Origin: Nymphalis io
Lineage: Eukaryota > Arthropoda > Insecta > Lepidoptera > Nymphalidae
Direction: 5' to 3'
Assembly (NCBI RefSeq): GCF_905147045.1
Contig: NC_065888.1
Coordinates: 11,661,001-11,725,000, forward strand
Length of the DNA: 64,000 bases
Numbering within the stretch: the stretch's first letter is position 1; each line of letters opens with the position of its first letter. Position numbers and translations under genes: made by a program. This document shows positions 1-11,375 of this stretch, piece by piece. The notes beneath the pieces are model-generated. The model did not search any database, had not been told where the DNA came from, and was given only the letters and a program-made list of their open reading frames with translations.

Positions 1-489
1 AGAAGCTTATCTTATTTAATACGATGTCTATTAAATATATCATGTGTGTGTAAATAATACGATTTTGTAATTATAATATTTATGACTATATTAAATTATA
101 AAAAAAACCTTTTTTAGTCTTTCTTTATTATTATTATATTTTAACCGTATTTATTTATGTTAAATATGGGTGGTATTATGTAAAATTTAACCCTATTATA
201 TATATATATTTGAATATTGTAATAATGCTAAATCTACTGAAACAATTTAGAATTTTATTATTAATTAAAATCAAGGGATAACGTATAAAGCTATGATCCC
301 TTAACTTTCAGATCACATTTGACGATAGGACCTATTCATTTATATTTTCAAAATATACCATTGATGTTTGTTATGTAATCCATTTAATTGATTGACCTCC
401 AGATTCTTAAAATATGATTGAATTCAGATAACTAATTAGACTTTAGTTTGCGTGGACATAGATTAATAGCAATTGATGAGCATTTTGTA
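1..489. other. AT-rich spacer, nothing recognised
   Basis: Only A/T runs and short AT dinucleotide tracts are visible. No open frame, repeat-family match or structured element was seen. Confidence 0.5.
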
Positions 490-712
490 GGCATACTGGC
501 AGTATCACCTGATGGTAAGTGGTCACTATCGCTCAATGCCAATGAAAGAAATGCAACAATGCGCTACCAACCTGGGGAACTAAGATGTTATGTCACTTGT
601 GCCTGTAGGTACACTAACGCACACACCTTTAAAGTCCTTAAATAATACTATATAATATGTGATGAGTGGGCGGGTAACTACCCAGACTGGCATGCACAAA
701 GCTCTACCACCA
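490..712 (-). mobile_element. Diverged S2-family short interspersed element
   Basis: Reading the + strand, the blocks appear in the order expected for an inverted S2 copy: CACCTGATGGTAAGTGGTCA, then GGGGAACTAAGATGTTATGT, then a GTGCCTGTAG-ACAC stretch, then GATGAGTGGGCGGGTAACTA and finally GCACAAAGCTCTACCACC. The poly-A end (poly-T on this strand) is missing and there are many substitutions, so this is an old copy. A 65-codon open frame over 448-645 is incidental to the repeat. Confidence 0.75.
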
Positions 713-2463
713 ACTTTGAAACAAATTACCCTTTCAAAAACGATGTTAGACTTATTTATAAAAACTAAATTCTAGATTCAAGACTCTAAATTTAAATTTC
801 ATTATTAACACATTACAAGAGTTATCGCATAATAAAGTACAAATTGTGTTAATTATAAACGACAAACTGAGCTAAAATTCGATCACCAGAAGTATAGACT
901 CGTAATTATACTCAGGGTCACTGTGAGTAGAGCGTTTGAGGTCGAGTGGGGTGTCTGAAGAGTAGTTACCAGGCCTTGGGTCTTGGTCACATCTTATTAA
1001 TTTTACAAATTTAATTATCGTTTTTTATACTTTGAGATGCAATATTTAAACCTTAAATGATCAACGCTTACATTTGCGAAATAATTTTAATACCCAAGTC
1101 GTAATAGTCTATAAAAGATAATGTTATACATTTTACTTATACATTTATATATTAAATTGGTAAATAAAAAAAAAAACAAAATACTTTCCAGCCAGCGCTA
1201 TTCGGTAAAATCTATGATTTGAATTTTCGATGTATTCACATGTAAATCTTAAAAGTAAAAAATCTTAAGTAAAAAAAAAGATTAGAAAGTATCTCTAAGA
1301 GCCTACTTGGAAAGTAAAATTTGATTTTGATCTAAATTTGAAATTTGCAATAATATAAAATATAACTTCTTATACATGAGTTATTCTTTTTGTAAAGATT
1401 GATCGAATTAAAATAACGATATACAAAGGATCGGACACAATTATTTATCTGTGTGTTGTCCGCGCAAAATAAAATGTAACGACTATTAAAATTAACAGAA
1501 TTATATTTTTTGTCGGTATATCAGTTGTGTCATTATTTTATTAAATTTAATTTTACAGATGATGTTATGTAAGTATATCGTGACAAGAAACAATTTACCC
1601 TTGTTAAGGGAAACCTACCATAAATCTTCTATTTATACGGAACACGCAGATCAAGCACTTTATGATAAATTATTGGTCTTGGCTTGGTCGCTTTGTTTGG
1701 AGATACTAGTAATATGAGGTAAAAAGTCTTTAGTGTGATTTTTTATGACACATATATGGACCCCAATGAATGACTACCACTAGCAAATAACGAAGTTTCC
1801 TTATTTAAACCATATTCAGTTTCATCAGTTTAAAAATTTTGTTCTCAAGATATTTATCTTAAACTTTTCGTGGTAGCTTCATAGGATTGGTAGGGTGTAT
1901 GATGAGGAGTGCATGATTGTTTAAAGTATTTTTTTATATCTTACGTAGCCACTGCACTTGAGCTAATACGACTTATGAACACGTATCATTCAGCTGATAT
2001 GCCAAATATTTATCACTATGATTTATCTATACAAGAAACTGTTTTCGTTACAATCATAGGAAGATGCTATATACATACGGTCGTTCGGGGTAACCGAGCG
2101 CAATGTGTATATAAGTATGCGCACTGCCCGTATCTCATGATCGGGGCACGGGGGATGGGGTGATTGTTTAGGCCAATCTTATTTGTGGTCGGTTGCCGTT
2201 TTTATTTGCGACATTGACATCCTCCTTCATTGCCAAGTGCCGTTGAATGTAAAAAGTTATTTTTTTATTTAATCTACGATTTCATATTTTATAGAAGCAG
2301 TTATTGTGGCTCTGGGAATGTACTTTTCTTTGATTATTTAATTAACAACATTGGATATATTCAAATAAGATCTTAAGTTAGTATAAGTGGATGGAGGCGC
2401 AAATCGCTTGTGTGCGCGAGCATACGCTCTCCTTTGCACGACTCTCGACGGGGCAACATTCGT
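713..2463. other. AT-rich spacer, nothing recognised
   Basis: Low-complexity AT-rich DNA with poly-A runs near 1170 and 1270. An 84-codon open frame at 1909-2163 has no recognisable motif and biased low-complexity codons, so it is treated as chance. No repeat family was identified. Confidence 0.4.
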
Positions 2464-2480
2464 GATATAGCTAAATACTT
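2464..2480. repeat. Left target-site duplication (17 bp)
   Basis: GATATAGCTAAATACTT is repeated without mismatch at 2699-2715, on the far side of the retroposon at 2481-2698. Confidence 0.85.
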
Positions 2481-2698
2481 TTTTTTCGCTGGAAAAACGC
2501 ATTTACACGTTTCCCCCACATGAAGTGAAGGTATGTGGGGCTCGCCGACGCTGAAGGCGCCGGAATACCCACTAAAAAACCAGCGGTACCCATACCGTCT
2601 TTTCGGGGGACGCCACGGGATCGCTTGCGCATACTACCGTGACGTCCCGACGGTAGGCCCGGCTTTGCAGGCCTCCAAATTCTAAAGGGTTCTCCGGA
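2481..2698 (-). mobile_element. Short poly-A retroposon, probably a 5'-truncated LINE 3' end
   Basis: A 218-bp GC-richer segment begins with a T run (the poly-A tail of a - strand insertion) and is bounded on both sides by the same 17-bp sequence. This is the standard signature of target-primed reverse transcription. Its body, with GTGGGGCTCGCCGACGCTGA and TCCCGACGGTAGGCCC, looks like the 3' untranslated end of a lepidopteran LINE, but no coding motif remains, so the parent clade cannot be assigned here. The perfect duplication suggests a fairly recent insertion. A tRNA-derived SINE is unlikely because no A or B box is visible. Confidence 0.8.
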
Positions 2699-2715
2699 GA
2701 TATAGCTAAATACTT
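2699..2715. repeat. Right target-site duplication (17 bp)
   Basis: Perfect copy of 2464-2480, immediately after the retroposon. Confidence 0.85.
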
Positions 2716-3975
2716 AGCAAGACGCCTGTCTTATCACGTTGTTCGTCTTCATGAATAATGATAATCTCTACTTTAGTACATGACAAAATCTAGTCAGTCA
2801 GATGTTTTTGTATTTGAATCTTCTCTTAAATCCAGTATAGATTGCTATTTATTTCCAACCGTTATGTGGTGTAATTAAATATAATAAATCATAAATTAAC
2901 ATAAAAATGCAAGCAACGTGCATTCAATTTACAATATACACGATATATACTTAAATAATTATATAAAATTACCTTCGTGTGGATTTTGTACATAGAGATC
3001 TCGTTTTCCTATAGGCGGGGGTTTAATTTATTAAAACGTGCCAATTAACTTATATGTTAATTTGGAATATTCTTGACTCCAAATTTAATTATACTTTAAT
3101 CGCCTAAAATTTCATTGTAAGGTATTAGGTACTAAACATGTCAGTTATTAGCAGTAATCATGTAAAAAAATCCTTTTGTTGAATATCTGCTTAAATACAC
3201 ATATTTGTTAAAAAAGATAGCAACTCACGTTTACGACGCATATAACTATTATTTAATCTTTAAATATAATATTTGAAATAATTATCATACAAATGGTTAT
3301 ATGAAAAAAAAAACTATTGTTTTTGGAACTAAGTAATCGTATTTATATAATGCTTGCAGATATTTCTATCAAGATCTTCGATGACGATACACATGATTTT
3401 TGAAGAATGTGTAGTTTTTACGTGTATATAATGAAGCGTTACCCCAAAGTTTATAAGACATTAAATTATAAAAATAAAAAAAATATACTTATATATAATA
3501 TACGAGTAGTCGTTGATAAGGGGGCATCCAATGGCCATTAATACTTGGCCTGATATTTCGTAAGTGCAAATCCGGCTATGTCAAATATGGACTTCAAAAC
3601 GTGGTCACCGCACACTTACGGTCTGTATATTAAAGCCGAACGTGATGACATAAATTCTAATAAATCGGTCAATTTTCGAAGTTATAACGTCGAATAAAAC
3701 GACATTTTGCTTCATTTGACGTTTCTGCACGAACGCTGAAAATTATATGAATTCGAGGGATATTTATATTTTATATTTATATTTTATATTTATATAAACA
3801 TAAGTTTATATAATAATATAACGATAGTTGTTATAATTATAATAGTGATTATTTTACTAAATAGAAAAGCTTAGTATAGTTCTAAGTATTGTTGACCAAT
3901 CCTTTGTAATGTTGTTATCAAACAAACGGATGCTGGAAATTTTGTACAAAAAAAATATACATAATATATTTTTAT
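2716..3975. other. AT-rich spacer with short AT tandem repeat
   Basis: No gene or repeat family recognised. At 3761-3795 a 13-bp unit close to TTATATTTTATAT is repeated about 2.7 times in tandem. Confidence 0.45.
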
Positions 3976-3985
3976 TTATATTATA

Positions 3986-4126
3986 CTAATTTCATCGAAA
4001 TTCTGCCACATGTGTATTCTACCAACCCGCACTGGAGCAGCGTGGTGGAATAAGCTCCAAACCTTCTCCTCAAAAAAGGCAGAGGAGGCCTTAGCCCAGC
4101 AGTGGGACATTTACAGGCTGTTACTG
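3986..4126 (+). mobile_element. S1-family SINE, 5'-truncated, with target-site duplication
   Basis: The copy starts inside the family consensus at TTCATCGAAATTCTGCCACA and runs to the usual end CAGTGGGACATTTACAGGCT. The tRNA-like head is absent. TTATATTATA occurs at 3976-3985 directly before it and at 4127-4136 directly after it. The duplication is AT-rich, so it is weaker proof than a complex one, but its position exactly at both element ends supports a 5'-truncated insertion. Confidence 0.85.
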
Positions 4127-4350
4127 TTATATTATATTAGCCCTATTAGATTAGTCGAGTATAGGTACAAAAAACTCTCTTGTTTTACATATTTTATATC
4201 CTCTCTTGTTTTCTGTTTAATTCGAATAATATACATAATTAAAACGATGCGCCCGGAAGAACTGTTTTCGCAGCAGCGAGTTTTCGTTTTTCAACATTTG
4301 ACTTCATTTGAAATAAGACTATGAAATAAGGGCCTCTGTTATTTTCATAG

Positions 4351-4426
4351 AGGTCCTCAAGGCCAGCATCACGATACGGTCGGATACCATGATGGATGCT
4401 CTGACTTTGGCCAGGCGGGCTGGAAG
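4351..4426 (+). CDS. Candidate internal coding exon (76 nt), unidentified gene
   Basis: I do not recognise the gene. Seen: a GC-rich island in AT-rich DNA, preceded by a pyrimidine-rich tract ending in CATAG at 4350 and followed by AAG|GTACGC at 4426/4427, a good splice donor. Between them one frame is open for 24 codons, with an alternation of hydrophobic and charged residues (ASITIRSDTMMDALTLARRA) that looks helical and protein-like. The exon would begin with two bases of a split codon and end with two. A 24-codon open stretch is easily produced by chance, and there is no partner exon with proven matching phase, so this is a hypothesis. It could also be a relic of a transposable-element ORF. 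Confidence 0.25.
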
Positions 4427-4459
4427 GTACGCCCCATCGCTGAAGCACCACAGACCTTC

Positions 4460-4555
4460 CTGTGCTTAATTTGTGTTCATAATTCATCTTAGAGCATCAC
4501 GATGGAATAAGCTGAAAACCTTTTAGCCTTTGTCAAATACTGGCACATTAAGGCG
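4460..4555 (+). mobile_element. Relic of S1-family SINE
   Basis: TGTGCTTAATTTGTGTTCAT followed by AATTCATCTT and then GATGGAATAAGCTGAAAACC match successive S1 blocks with internal deletions. Head and tail are not recognisable. Confidence 0.55.
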
Positions 4556-5551
4556 ATATTATTGGTTTCCAAATCAAAATATACGTTACGTACGTTAATC
4601 CAGTAAGCTCTTATAATTATTCCAAACTTTGTTACAATTGATTTATTAGAATGAGTAATATTTATATTCTTCTTTGAATGTCTCCGCAATTTCCTTTACT
4701 GATTTCAAGACGGAGCAACAAAAAAGAGTGTCTAAATAAATAATAATAAATTTTGTATTACATTATAGCTTCAATACCAGACAAAGCACCGAACTTCAAT
4801 AACGTCCTCAAGTTACGTAATAATCATAGGTTTCGGCCCTTGGTTGTTAGTTAGTATTCTATTTCAAATTTTAAAATTAAATAATTATTTAAAGTAAAAT
4901 GTATAAACAGTAAACAGAGTACATAAAGTACATTTAACGGTCACTGTTCATAACTTATCTAATCAATTATTTTTTACACGGAGGAAATCTTCTAACGTGT
5001 CTCTATGGGGATGATACGGGTTTAACCTACTAAACCCTGATGTGTCCTTCCTTTGAGTGGATGTGCGTAAATGGGTCAAAAAATATTTAATAAAAAACAA
5101 CTACAATGTATAACTAGAGCATTGTGTAAATTGAATATATCTAATGCATCGATTTGGTATATGTATATTTATAATGTAAACATTATTCAATTTACAAAAG
5201 TTAAATAAAATAACGAACATAAGTAAAAATGTATGTACTGTATTAAGATGAGATATAATTTGAATATATCTATTAGTACATATTCGACAAAAGCAGAATT
5301 TGGTCAAATAAACGTCTAAGATTTAATTTCAAATTTAACAAACCTATAACACAGGGCAGTGTTTAAGAAATTAAAATTTTTATCCATTTATTTTACAACA
5401 ATGACAATCATCAATTATTATTTTCTTTCATATAATTTCAAGACAAAAGCTGAAATTTTATCATTAGTGTTGAAAGTGTTCAATCGAACAAGTTCAGTTC
5501 AAGCTATTGTATGGCAAACAATAGAGTTTTTTTTTAATATTGTCTATATAG
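4556..5551. other. AT-rich spacer, nothing recognised
   Basis: Apart from A/T-rich sequence, only short incidental frames are seen (for example 5101-5307 on the - strand, low complexity). Confidence 0.4.
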
Positions 5552-5646
5552 AATGGAAAGCGCCACCTTCCACAGGCACAGGCAGGTCTAGCTCAGAACT
5601 CGCGATCGATAGAGCTAGCTCGCCCGGGGATTCGGCGTCAGAATAA
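5552..5646 (+). CDS. Candidate terminal coding exon (C-terminal 30 residues), unidentified gene
   Basis: A long T-rich tract ends in TATATAG at 5551, a plausible 3' splice site. It is followed by a clearly GC-richer stretch open for 30 codons and ending in TAA at 5644-5646. The encoded tail is rich in Ser, Pro, Gly and acidic residues (for example APPSTGTGRSSSELAIDRAS), typical of a disordered C-terminus. AATAAA signals follow at 5739 and 5743. An alternative reading is a mini-exon ending at CAG|GTCTAG (5584/5585), which would use another frame. No homologue is recognised, and 30 codons is too short to exclude chance. Confidence 0.3.
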
Positions 5647-5738
5647 TGATTGTGTGAACATTTTTCAAAAATGAATGAATTTACACAAAGCAGTTTTTTA
5701 TTTGGACCATTATTATTGTATTTTGTTATTGATTAAAT

Positions 5739-5748
5739 AATAAATAAA
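5739..5748 (+). promoter_or_regulatory. Overlapping AATAAA polyadenylation-type signals
   Basis: Two overlapping AATAAA hexamers lie about 95 bases after the stop of the candidate exon at 5552-5646. In DNA this AT-rich the motif is common, so it has weight only together with that exon. Confidence 0.2.
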
Positions 5749-6020
5749 TAATTTTAAGATGCGATTATTTTATATGAGAGGATTTTGGAATCAACCGACC
5801 ATTGTTGTATTTCACAAGTATATTTATCTAATTTAATTCGTCAATTTAACTAAAATATCTTAGGTGTTCTAATATTAAAGAATAGCCAAGTGTGTTTTAT
5901 TTGTCATATTATGCCTTAATTTCAAAACAACGACATAGATATTATTATAACGAATTGAAATACGTCACGTTTTTTTTAAATGTATATATCATACACTCAC
6001 TTTTTGATCGACTGAGTAGA

Positions 6021-6230
6021 GCCGTGCTGACGCAATGGTTAGGGACGAAAATGTTAATTAATGATTATGAGTTGAAATCCGGTAAAGCACCACTGAGTTT
6101 TCATGTTCACCTCGTGCTCGGCGTTGCCACCAATTCAAATAGGACTAGCATGGTGGTGTAAGTTTCAAACCTTCTCCTCAAAAAGGAGAGAAGGCCTTAG
6201 CCCTCCAGTGGGACATTTACGGGATATTAC
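6021..6230 (+). mobile_element. Diverged S1-family SINE
   Basis: GCCGTGCTGACGCAATGGTT is a degraded tRNA-like head. AAGCACCACTGAGTTTTCAT, TTTCAAACCTTCTCCTCAAA and CTCCAGTGGGACATTTACGG then follow in family order. The B-box region is lost and internal deletions are present. Confidence 0.75.
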
Positions 6231-9200
6231 TTACAGTAACTAGTCAATAATTTAAACAAAATTTATCGCTCCAAAAATTATATAAAATATAATAAGAATA
6301 CAATTCCATACACGGTACGGAAACGAAACTTTACTTTTTGCGTTCATTTCGTAACGTTAAACTAGAAATTTCTTAGTCGTTTTTTACAGAGCGTTATTTT
6401 AATTGCAATTATATATTACTGCTTAGTAAAGGTAACATACAACCTAACTACTACTACTAAATAACAGCAAAAACCATTTCAAAAATTTACTATAAAAATT
6501 CTATTTCATTTCGTTATTTGAAAGTTATGAATAAAATTTGTTGTAACAGCTCACGAAGTCACGCTGAGTCATAAACAGTCAGATTTTTAGGTTAAAAGTA
6601 AAGTAATCTTCATACGATGTTTCTGCTTAATTTTATTTTAAAGTCACATTTATTTTACGCGTCAGCTTTCCATTGCTACAATATAATTTTTATAAAACGT
6701 ACACAACTGAAAAAAATACATCCTATGTTGCTTTACTTTAATTATTTCTATTAATTATTTATTTATTATAATTTTTTGATGTAAATGTTTATTGTGCAAT
6801 TTGAATCACATCAGCTTTCTAGCGAGGATATAACTTTTATAAAAGTAACGTTTCTGAAGCTAGGAACTATTGACAAAAAATTATTACTCAATCAAGATAT
6901 ACAATATTCAAGTATGCTCTCAAGCACCCTTGAATTGTCGTTATACAAGATTAATTTAAATTTGACGTAACAACTGACTCAGAATGAACTTTCTACCGAA
7001 AAGAACTGTTGAGAATCTCCGAAATTACTCTTTTCCGCCGATAAAATTATAGATAATTAAATACAATTGAATTATTATTAAGGCTGTATGGAGATAAGAG
7101 AATGCTAAACGCTAAATGCTAACTATGTTTTTTATTATGTATATAATCTTCTAACGAGTAATGTGGCTTAACGGTTGTAACGGATTTTTTTTTAAGCATG
7201 AGGTTTAAATCTATTAATTGGCAAAGCTGCAAGCTGTATTATATGTATATAGTTAAATTAATCCAGTTTTTTTAATAATATTATATTTTAATATAACAAA
7301 ATAGTGTTTTATGTAAACCATTAACATGCGATTTGAATTGTATGTTTTAATTTCATTTGTCATCATTATAAAGTTATGTAATCCATATTTTTAAAAGTAA
7401 TTGAACTTTTATATAATTATTATAGTTTGACACAACAATATGTTATTTTAATGATTTTTTTTAGAAAACCCACGCTATATAAGTTATGGCGAATTAAAAA
7501 TGCCGTCGTAAAGTAGAACGTTAAGAATATTTTGATGACTAATACTCGCTATATACTAAATAAAAATAGTCGAAAGTTGTTTTGATTCTAAGTCGGAAAC
7601 TTCCACTCACATCGTCTACATATACGTATCAATGTCGTATTAATTTTAGTGTTACTGTACATTACATAAAGACAAAATTTTATAGTGATATTGTATTGGT
7701 ACATAGCCATTTACTACAGGTTTTATAAACTTTGGTTTCTTTTATACGCTTATAAATATTTCATATTTTACTAAAGATTTCCATCGAGGCAAACAGTCAA
7801 ATACAGCATTTATTTAAATAATTAAGCTCAAGGCTAAAGCTAGGGTAGGTACGGTTTTAATATCTTCATATTTCGTATATTAAAATTGTTGATGTTTGCG
7901 CATAATTTTTTGTTAAATTGTTTCAAAAATCTCCATTTTTTTTCTCAATCTTTTCCTTTTCTTTTTCACTAATAACTCACAAAAATAGTTGCATCGTATT
8001 TCTATAACATATATGAACAGTTTAAAAAAAAATACGTAGATTCTGCATCAAATTAGTACTATATTTTAAACTTTGTTGGATCGCAAAAAAACGTTTTTTA
8101 CTTAATATATGTAACGCAATGTCATGCTTTGACAGATCAGTTAATAGTTCCAATTTTGAAATATAATTAATTTTACCGTTAAATACATACAATACAGTGT
8201 TGGCGTGTTTGATCAAGATAATGTCATTACAAATTAGCAAGTTATATAATATTATTTTAAACGATTTCTTATAAACTTCTAATAATTATAATTTGTTAAA
8301 GAGACGCGATTAAACATTTAAAGCTGAGATTTTCTAGTGGATAAACAATGCGGTTATTTATTAACGCAGGTTCTAAACTATCTAACTAAGATTTACCAAG
8401 ATTTACAAAATCAATTACGGGACTATTATTATCAATACTGCAGTCCACTTACATCGCGTTCCTTACTCTTAACGTCATTATCAGGCTACCTGTCTCAAGT
8501 TTGAACAACTTCGAATACCCCTATCAGTAAAATAAGGCTACTTAACTAAACTTTTGTCAGCTTGACGATTGGGATTAGTTGATGGTGTTTAACGGCTTTG
8601 TTCATAATAAGCTATGTCATATTAGATTTAGTGTCACTCGAGTCATTTATTTATCTAAAATAGTATAAGCGTGGGCGCTTATAAGACGAACACATAGGAA
8701 AAAGGTAATTAAATATTATATTTATTTATAATCTTTCATTCAAAAAAATAAATACATATGTGTGCGGGACCTGGCGATTTCTTTTAAGCTATTTTTAGGT
8801 AAGAACATTTATACCTGCACATATATACAAATAACTTCATAACAATACATAAACATTATATATATTATAACAAAGTATTATATAATATTATATTTAGATG
8901 TACATTACATATTAAATATTTATAATCACGTATAGGTCCAAATTTAATCGCTATAAAACTATACTATAGAATAGATGCTGTGCTCAAACTTCAGACATCC
9001 GAAATGTTGGAACCTAATTCAATAGGGGATTGCAACAATCCATTGTCAGCCTAGTGTGGGGATATTTGCATGTGCTCCAGATTACTAGCGCCATCTATTA
9101 GGTCACACGTCACTTTGTTGTATTTTAGATTTGTTTGAATTGAGTTCAAATGACCCCGATATTAGTCACCTATTGTGGACGAAGGGACCGGAAATCTGCA

Positions 9201-9269
9201 TTGCTAGATTGTAGACAATATATTGAATTGTTCACAACTTTAAATATTATATCAAAAATAATAATATAC
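6231..9269. other. Long AT-rich spacer, no gene recognised
   Basis: About 3 kb without a recognisable repeat family. At 8664-8683 there is a small hairpin (8-bp arms TATAAGCG/CGCTTATA). At 8444-8530 a 28-codon open stretch follows a CTGCAG that resembles a splice acceptor; it has no other support and is not called. Confidence 0.4.
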
Positions 9270-9281
9270 TATACTATGATA
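9270..9281. repeat. Left target-site duplication (12 bp) of SINE
   Basis: TATACTATGATA, repeated exactly at 9589-9600. Confidence 0.85.
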
Positions 9282-9588
9282 AATAAGCCGAGATGGCCCA
9301 GTGGTAAGAACGCGTGAATCTTAACCGATGATCGTGGGTTCAAACCCGGGCAAGCACCACTGAATTTTCATGTGCTTAATTTGTGATTATAATTCATCTC
9401 GTGCTTTACGTTGAAGGAAAACATCGCGAGGAAACCTGCATGTGTCTAATTTCACTGAAATTCTGCCACATGTGAATTCTACCAACCCGCATTGGAGCAG
9501 CGTGGTGGAATAAGCTCCAAACCTTCTCATCAAAAAGAGGAGAGGAGGCCTTTAGCCCAGCAGTGGGACATTCACAGGCTGTTACGGT
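9282..9588 (+). mobile_element. Full-length S1-family SINE (tRNA-derived head)
   Basis: This is the reference copy of the family in the window. The head starts GCCGAGATGGCCCAGTGGTA (A-box like), and GGGTTCAAACCC around 9338 is a B-box match, so the head derives from a tRNA and would carry an internal RNA polymerase III promoter. The body has the GAAAACATCGCGAGGAAACC, AATTCTGCCACATG and TTGGAGCAGCGTGGTGGAAT blocks and ends CAGTGGGACATTCACAGGCT plus GTTACGG. A perfect 12-bp duplication flanks it. SINEs encode no protein and rely on a partner LINE, which cannot be identified from this window. Confidence 0.92.
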
Positions 9589-9600
9589 TATACTATGATA
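9589..9600. repeat. Right target-site duplication (12 bp) of SINE
   Basis: Exact copy of 9270-9281. Confidence 0.85.
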
Positions 9601-10508
9601 TGGCAGGTTTGAAACATCGAAATTAGTTTTTAAAAGAATTTCTAATTAAAAATAAATAGATTTGTGTGGAGTAAAGTGGTAAATATAAGTTTCGTTACTA
9701 AAGTAACCTTTTTTCTTATTATTATGATATAATATAGCAACGATTTATATAGGTTAAAAGAAGCATAACGGTATAAGAGAGCGTCATGCCGTTTGTTGTC
9801 ACATTATATGTAGAAGTCTTACCCCCGTGGCGCACCAATATAATATGTTTCATATAGCGTTGGACTTAGTAATTGTATTTAATTAACACACAAATCAACA
9901 TCTTCGTTCTGTAACGGCGGTATCGGTTGACGAATCAATAGTGCTCTTACGAGCCTTCTTGAACGTTCTTTATTATTATTTATTACTTTATATACAAAGG
10001 TTTCTTAGCTTGTCCCAAATGATTGAATTGTTTTTAGAACCTTTTGAAATAAATATATTTCGTAAAGTTTTTTTGATAAAACGAAGACGTATAATAAAAA
10101 TGCAATTCAATTTTTTTTTTGTTATTTAAAATCAATTAAATTTGATTTAAAAAATACAAAATAATTGCGAAAATTGCAAACAACCTTTTATAGATTCACC
10201 AATAAAATTGAGGCGATTTAGTTTTCATTAAAAATCACTGACTGTTATACTTTTAATAACTACGAGTACAAGGAACTAGTTATGAAGCTTTTGAGGCAAC
10301 GCTGATTACGAAGTTTCCGATAGAACTTCCAACTTAAATTAAGCCTCTCATACGACGAGACCATTTCCCAATTACTTTAGACTGACTTACATTATAATCA
10401 AGTTAAAGTATCTGAAGGTCGAATTAAAAAAAAATTGATCATTTATAAATAAAGCTGGCATTTTTTGTGATAATTTAATATCGATATACAATACCTAATA
10501 AAAATTTG
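9601..10508. other. AT-rich spacer, nothing recognised
   Basis: The only frame is a low-complexity 62-codon one at 9941-10129 (Leu/Tyr/Phe rich). It is not called. Confidence 0.4.
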
Positions 10509-10880
10509 ACTGCCTCGTTGATCTAGTTGCTAGATGTAAGGTCGCAGACCCGGAGGTTCTGGGTTCAATTCCCAGATCGGGCCAATAAAAAGTAATTGTG
10601 TTTTTCTGACAGAAAATTCTCAGTAACAGACCGGAGTCTTGAAGTTGGAAGTGTGTACACTCCTGTGCCTAGGAAAGCACGTAAAGCTGTTGGTCCTGCG
10701 CCTAAACTCTTTCCGGTCGTGTCGGATTGCCGTCCCCTCGGATTAAGAGAGTTAGAGAATTGAGAACTGTGTTTTCGCACACACCTGTGCACTGCAATCT
10801 CTTGCGCAGTTGGCTAACCACTCTTGAGATTAGCCGCCGTGGCCGAAATCGGTTTGGAGGACATTATTATTATTATTTAT
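10509..10880 (+). mobile_element. Full-length S3-family SINE (tRNA-derived head)
   Basis: The first 75 bases, from GACTGCCTCGTTGATCTAGT to the GGGTTCAATTCCC B-box and CGGGCCA, read like a tRNA, with an A-box-like GATCTAGTTGCTAG. The body follows: GTCTTGAAGTTGGAAGTGTG, GGAAAGCACGTAAAGC, TTTCCGGTCGTGTCGGATTG and CCGTGGCCGAAATCGGTTTG. The end is an ATT-repeat tail at about 10863-10878. The other S3 copies are compared with this one. It is a SINE and not a tRNA gene because the same body follows the head in several copies. Confidence 0.88.
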
Positions 10881-11294
10881 CTAACGAAAGATTTTGAATA
10901 TTGATAAATACTGCTAAGTATAGTAACTCTGTCTCGCTAATTATAACCATGTTAAAATGACTGAACCGAATGCAAATAAATAGATACATAGATAGCTTAG
11001 GATATGAAAAAGGTTTAGGATATAAATTATAGGATTTACGGGATAAATAAACAAATTTAGCAAAGGAGTCACCGGAAACGGCAAGTATATTATAATTTAT
11101 TTATCGATACAATATACCATACAGATAAAGAAGTTAGACCTATTTCGTCCATTCATAATTCGTACATGACCGAAAGAAATTTGAACAAATATAGGAGTAA
11201 TAAAATTAGATTGATGTTCACACAAATGACTTTTATTTGTAAGCGATAAATTGTGAACAAAACATTATCGTCGAGAAATGCTTTTCATGTAAGT

Positions 11295-11375
11295 GGAGCA
11301 GCAGGAAAATTTGATGATCCCGCTTGGCAATGGGCCAAGTTTTGCTTCCGTACATTAACAGGAACCGTTTCTCTT
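11295..11375 (-). pseudogene. Relic of LINE reverse transcriptase C-terminal region
   Basis: On the - strand one frame contains LMYGSKTWPIAKRD, which resembles the YG-E-TW block found downstream of the RT domain in RTE-like LINEs (the intact LINE at 33442 has MTYGAETWTLT). Nothing recognisable lies on either side. The match is short and might be chance. Confidence 0.3.

Noticed and set aside
1909..2163. 84-codon frame
   Set aside because: No recognisable motif, no splice context, codon mix as expected from AT-rich non-coding DNA.
8444..8530. 28-codon stretch after CTGCAG resembling a last exon
   Set aside because: Local AT content is like the background and no polyadenylation signal or homologue supports it.
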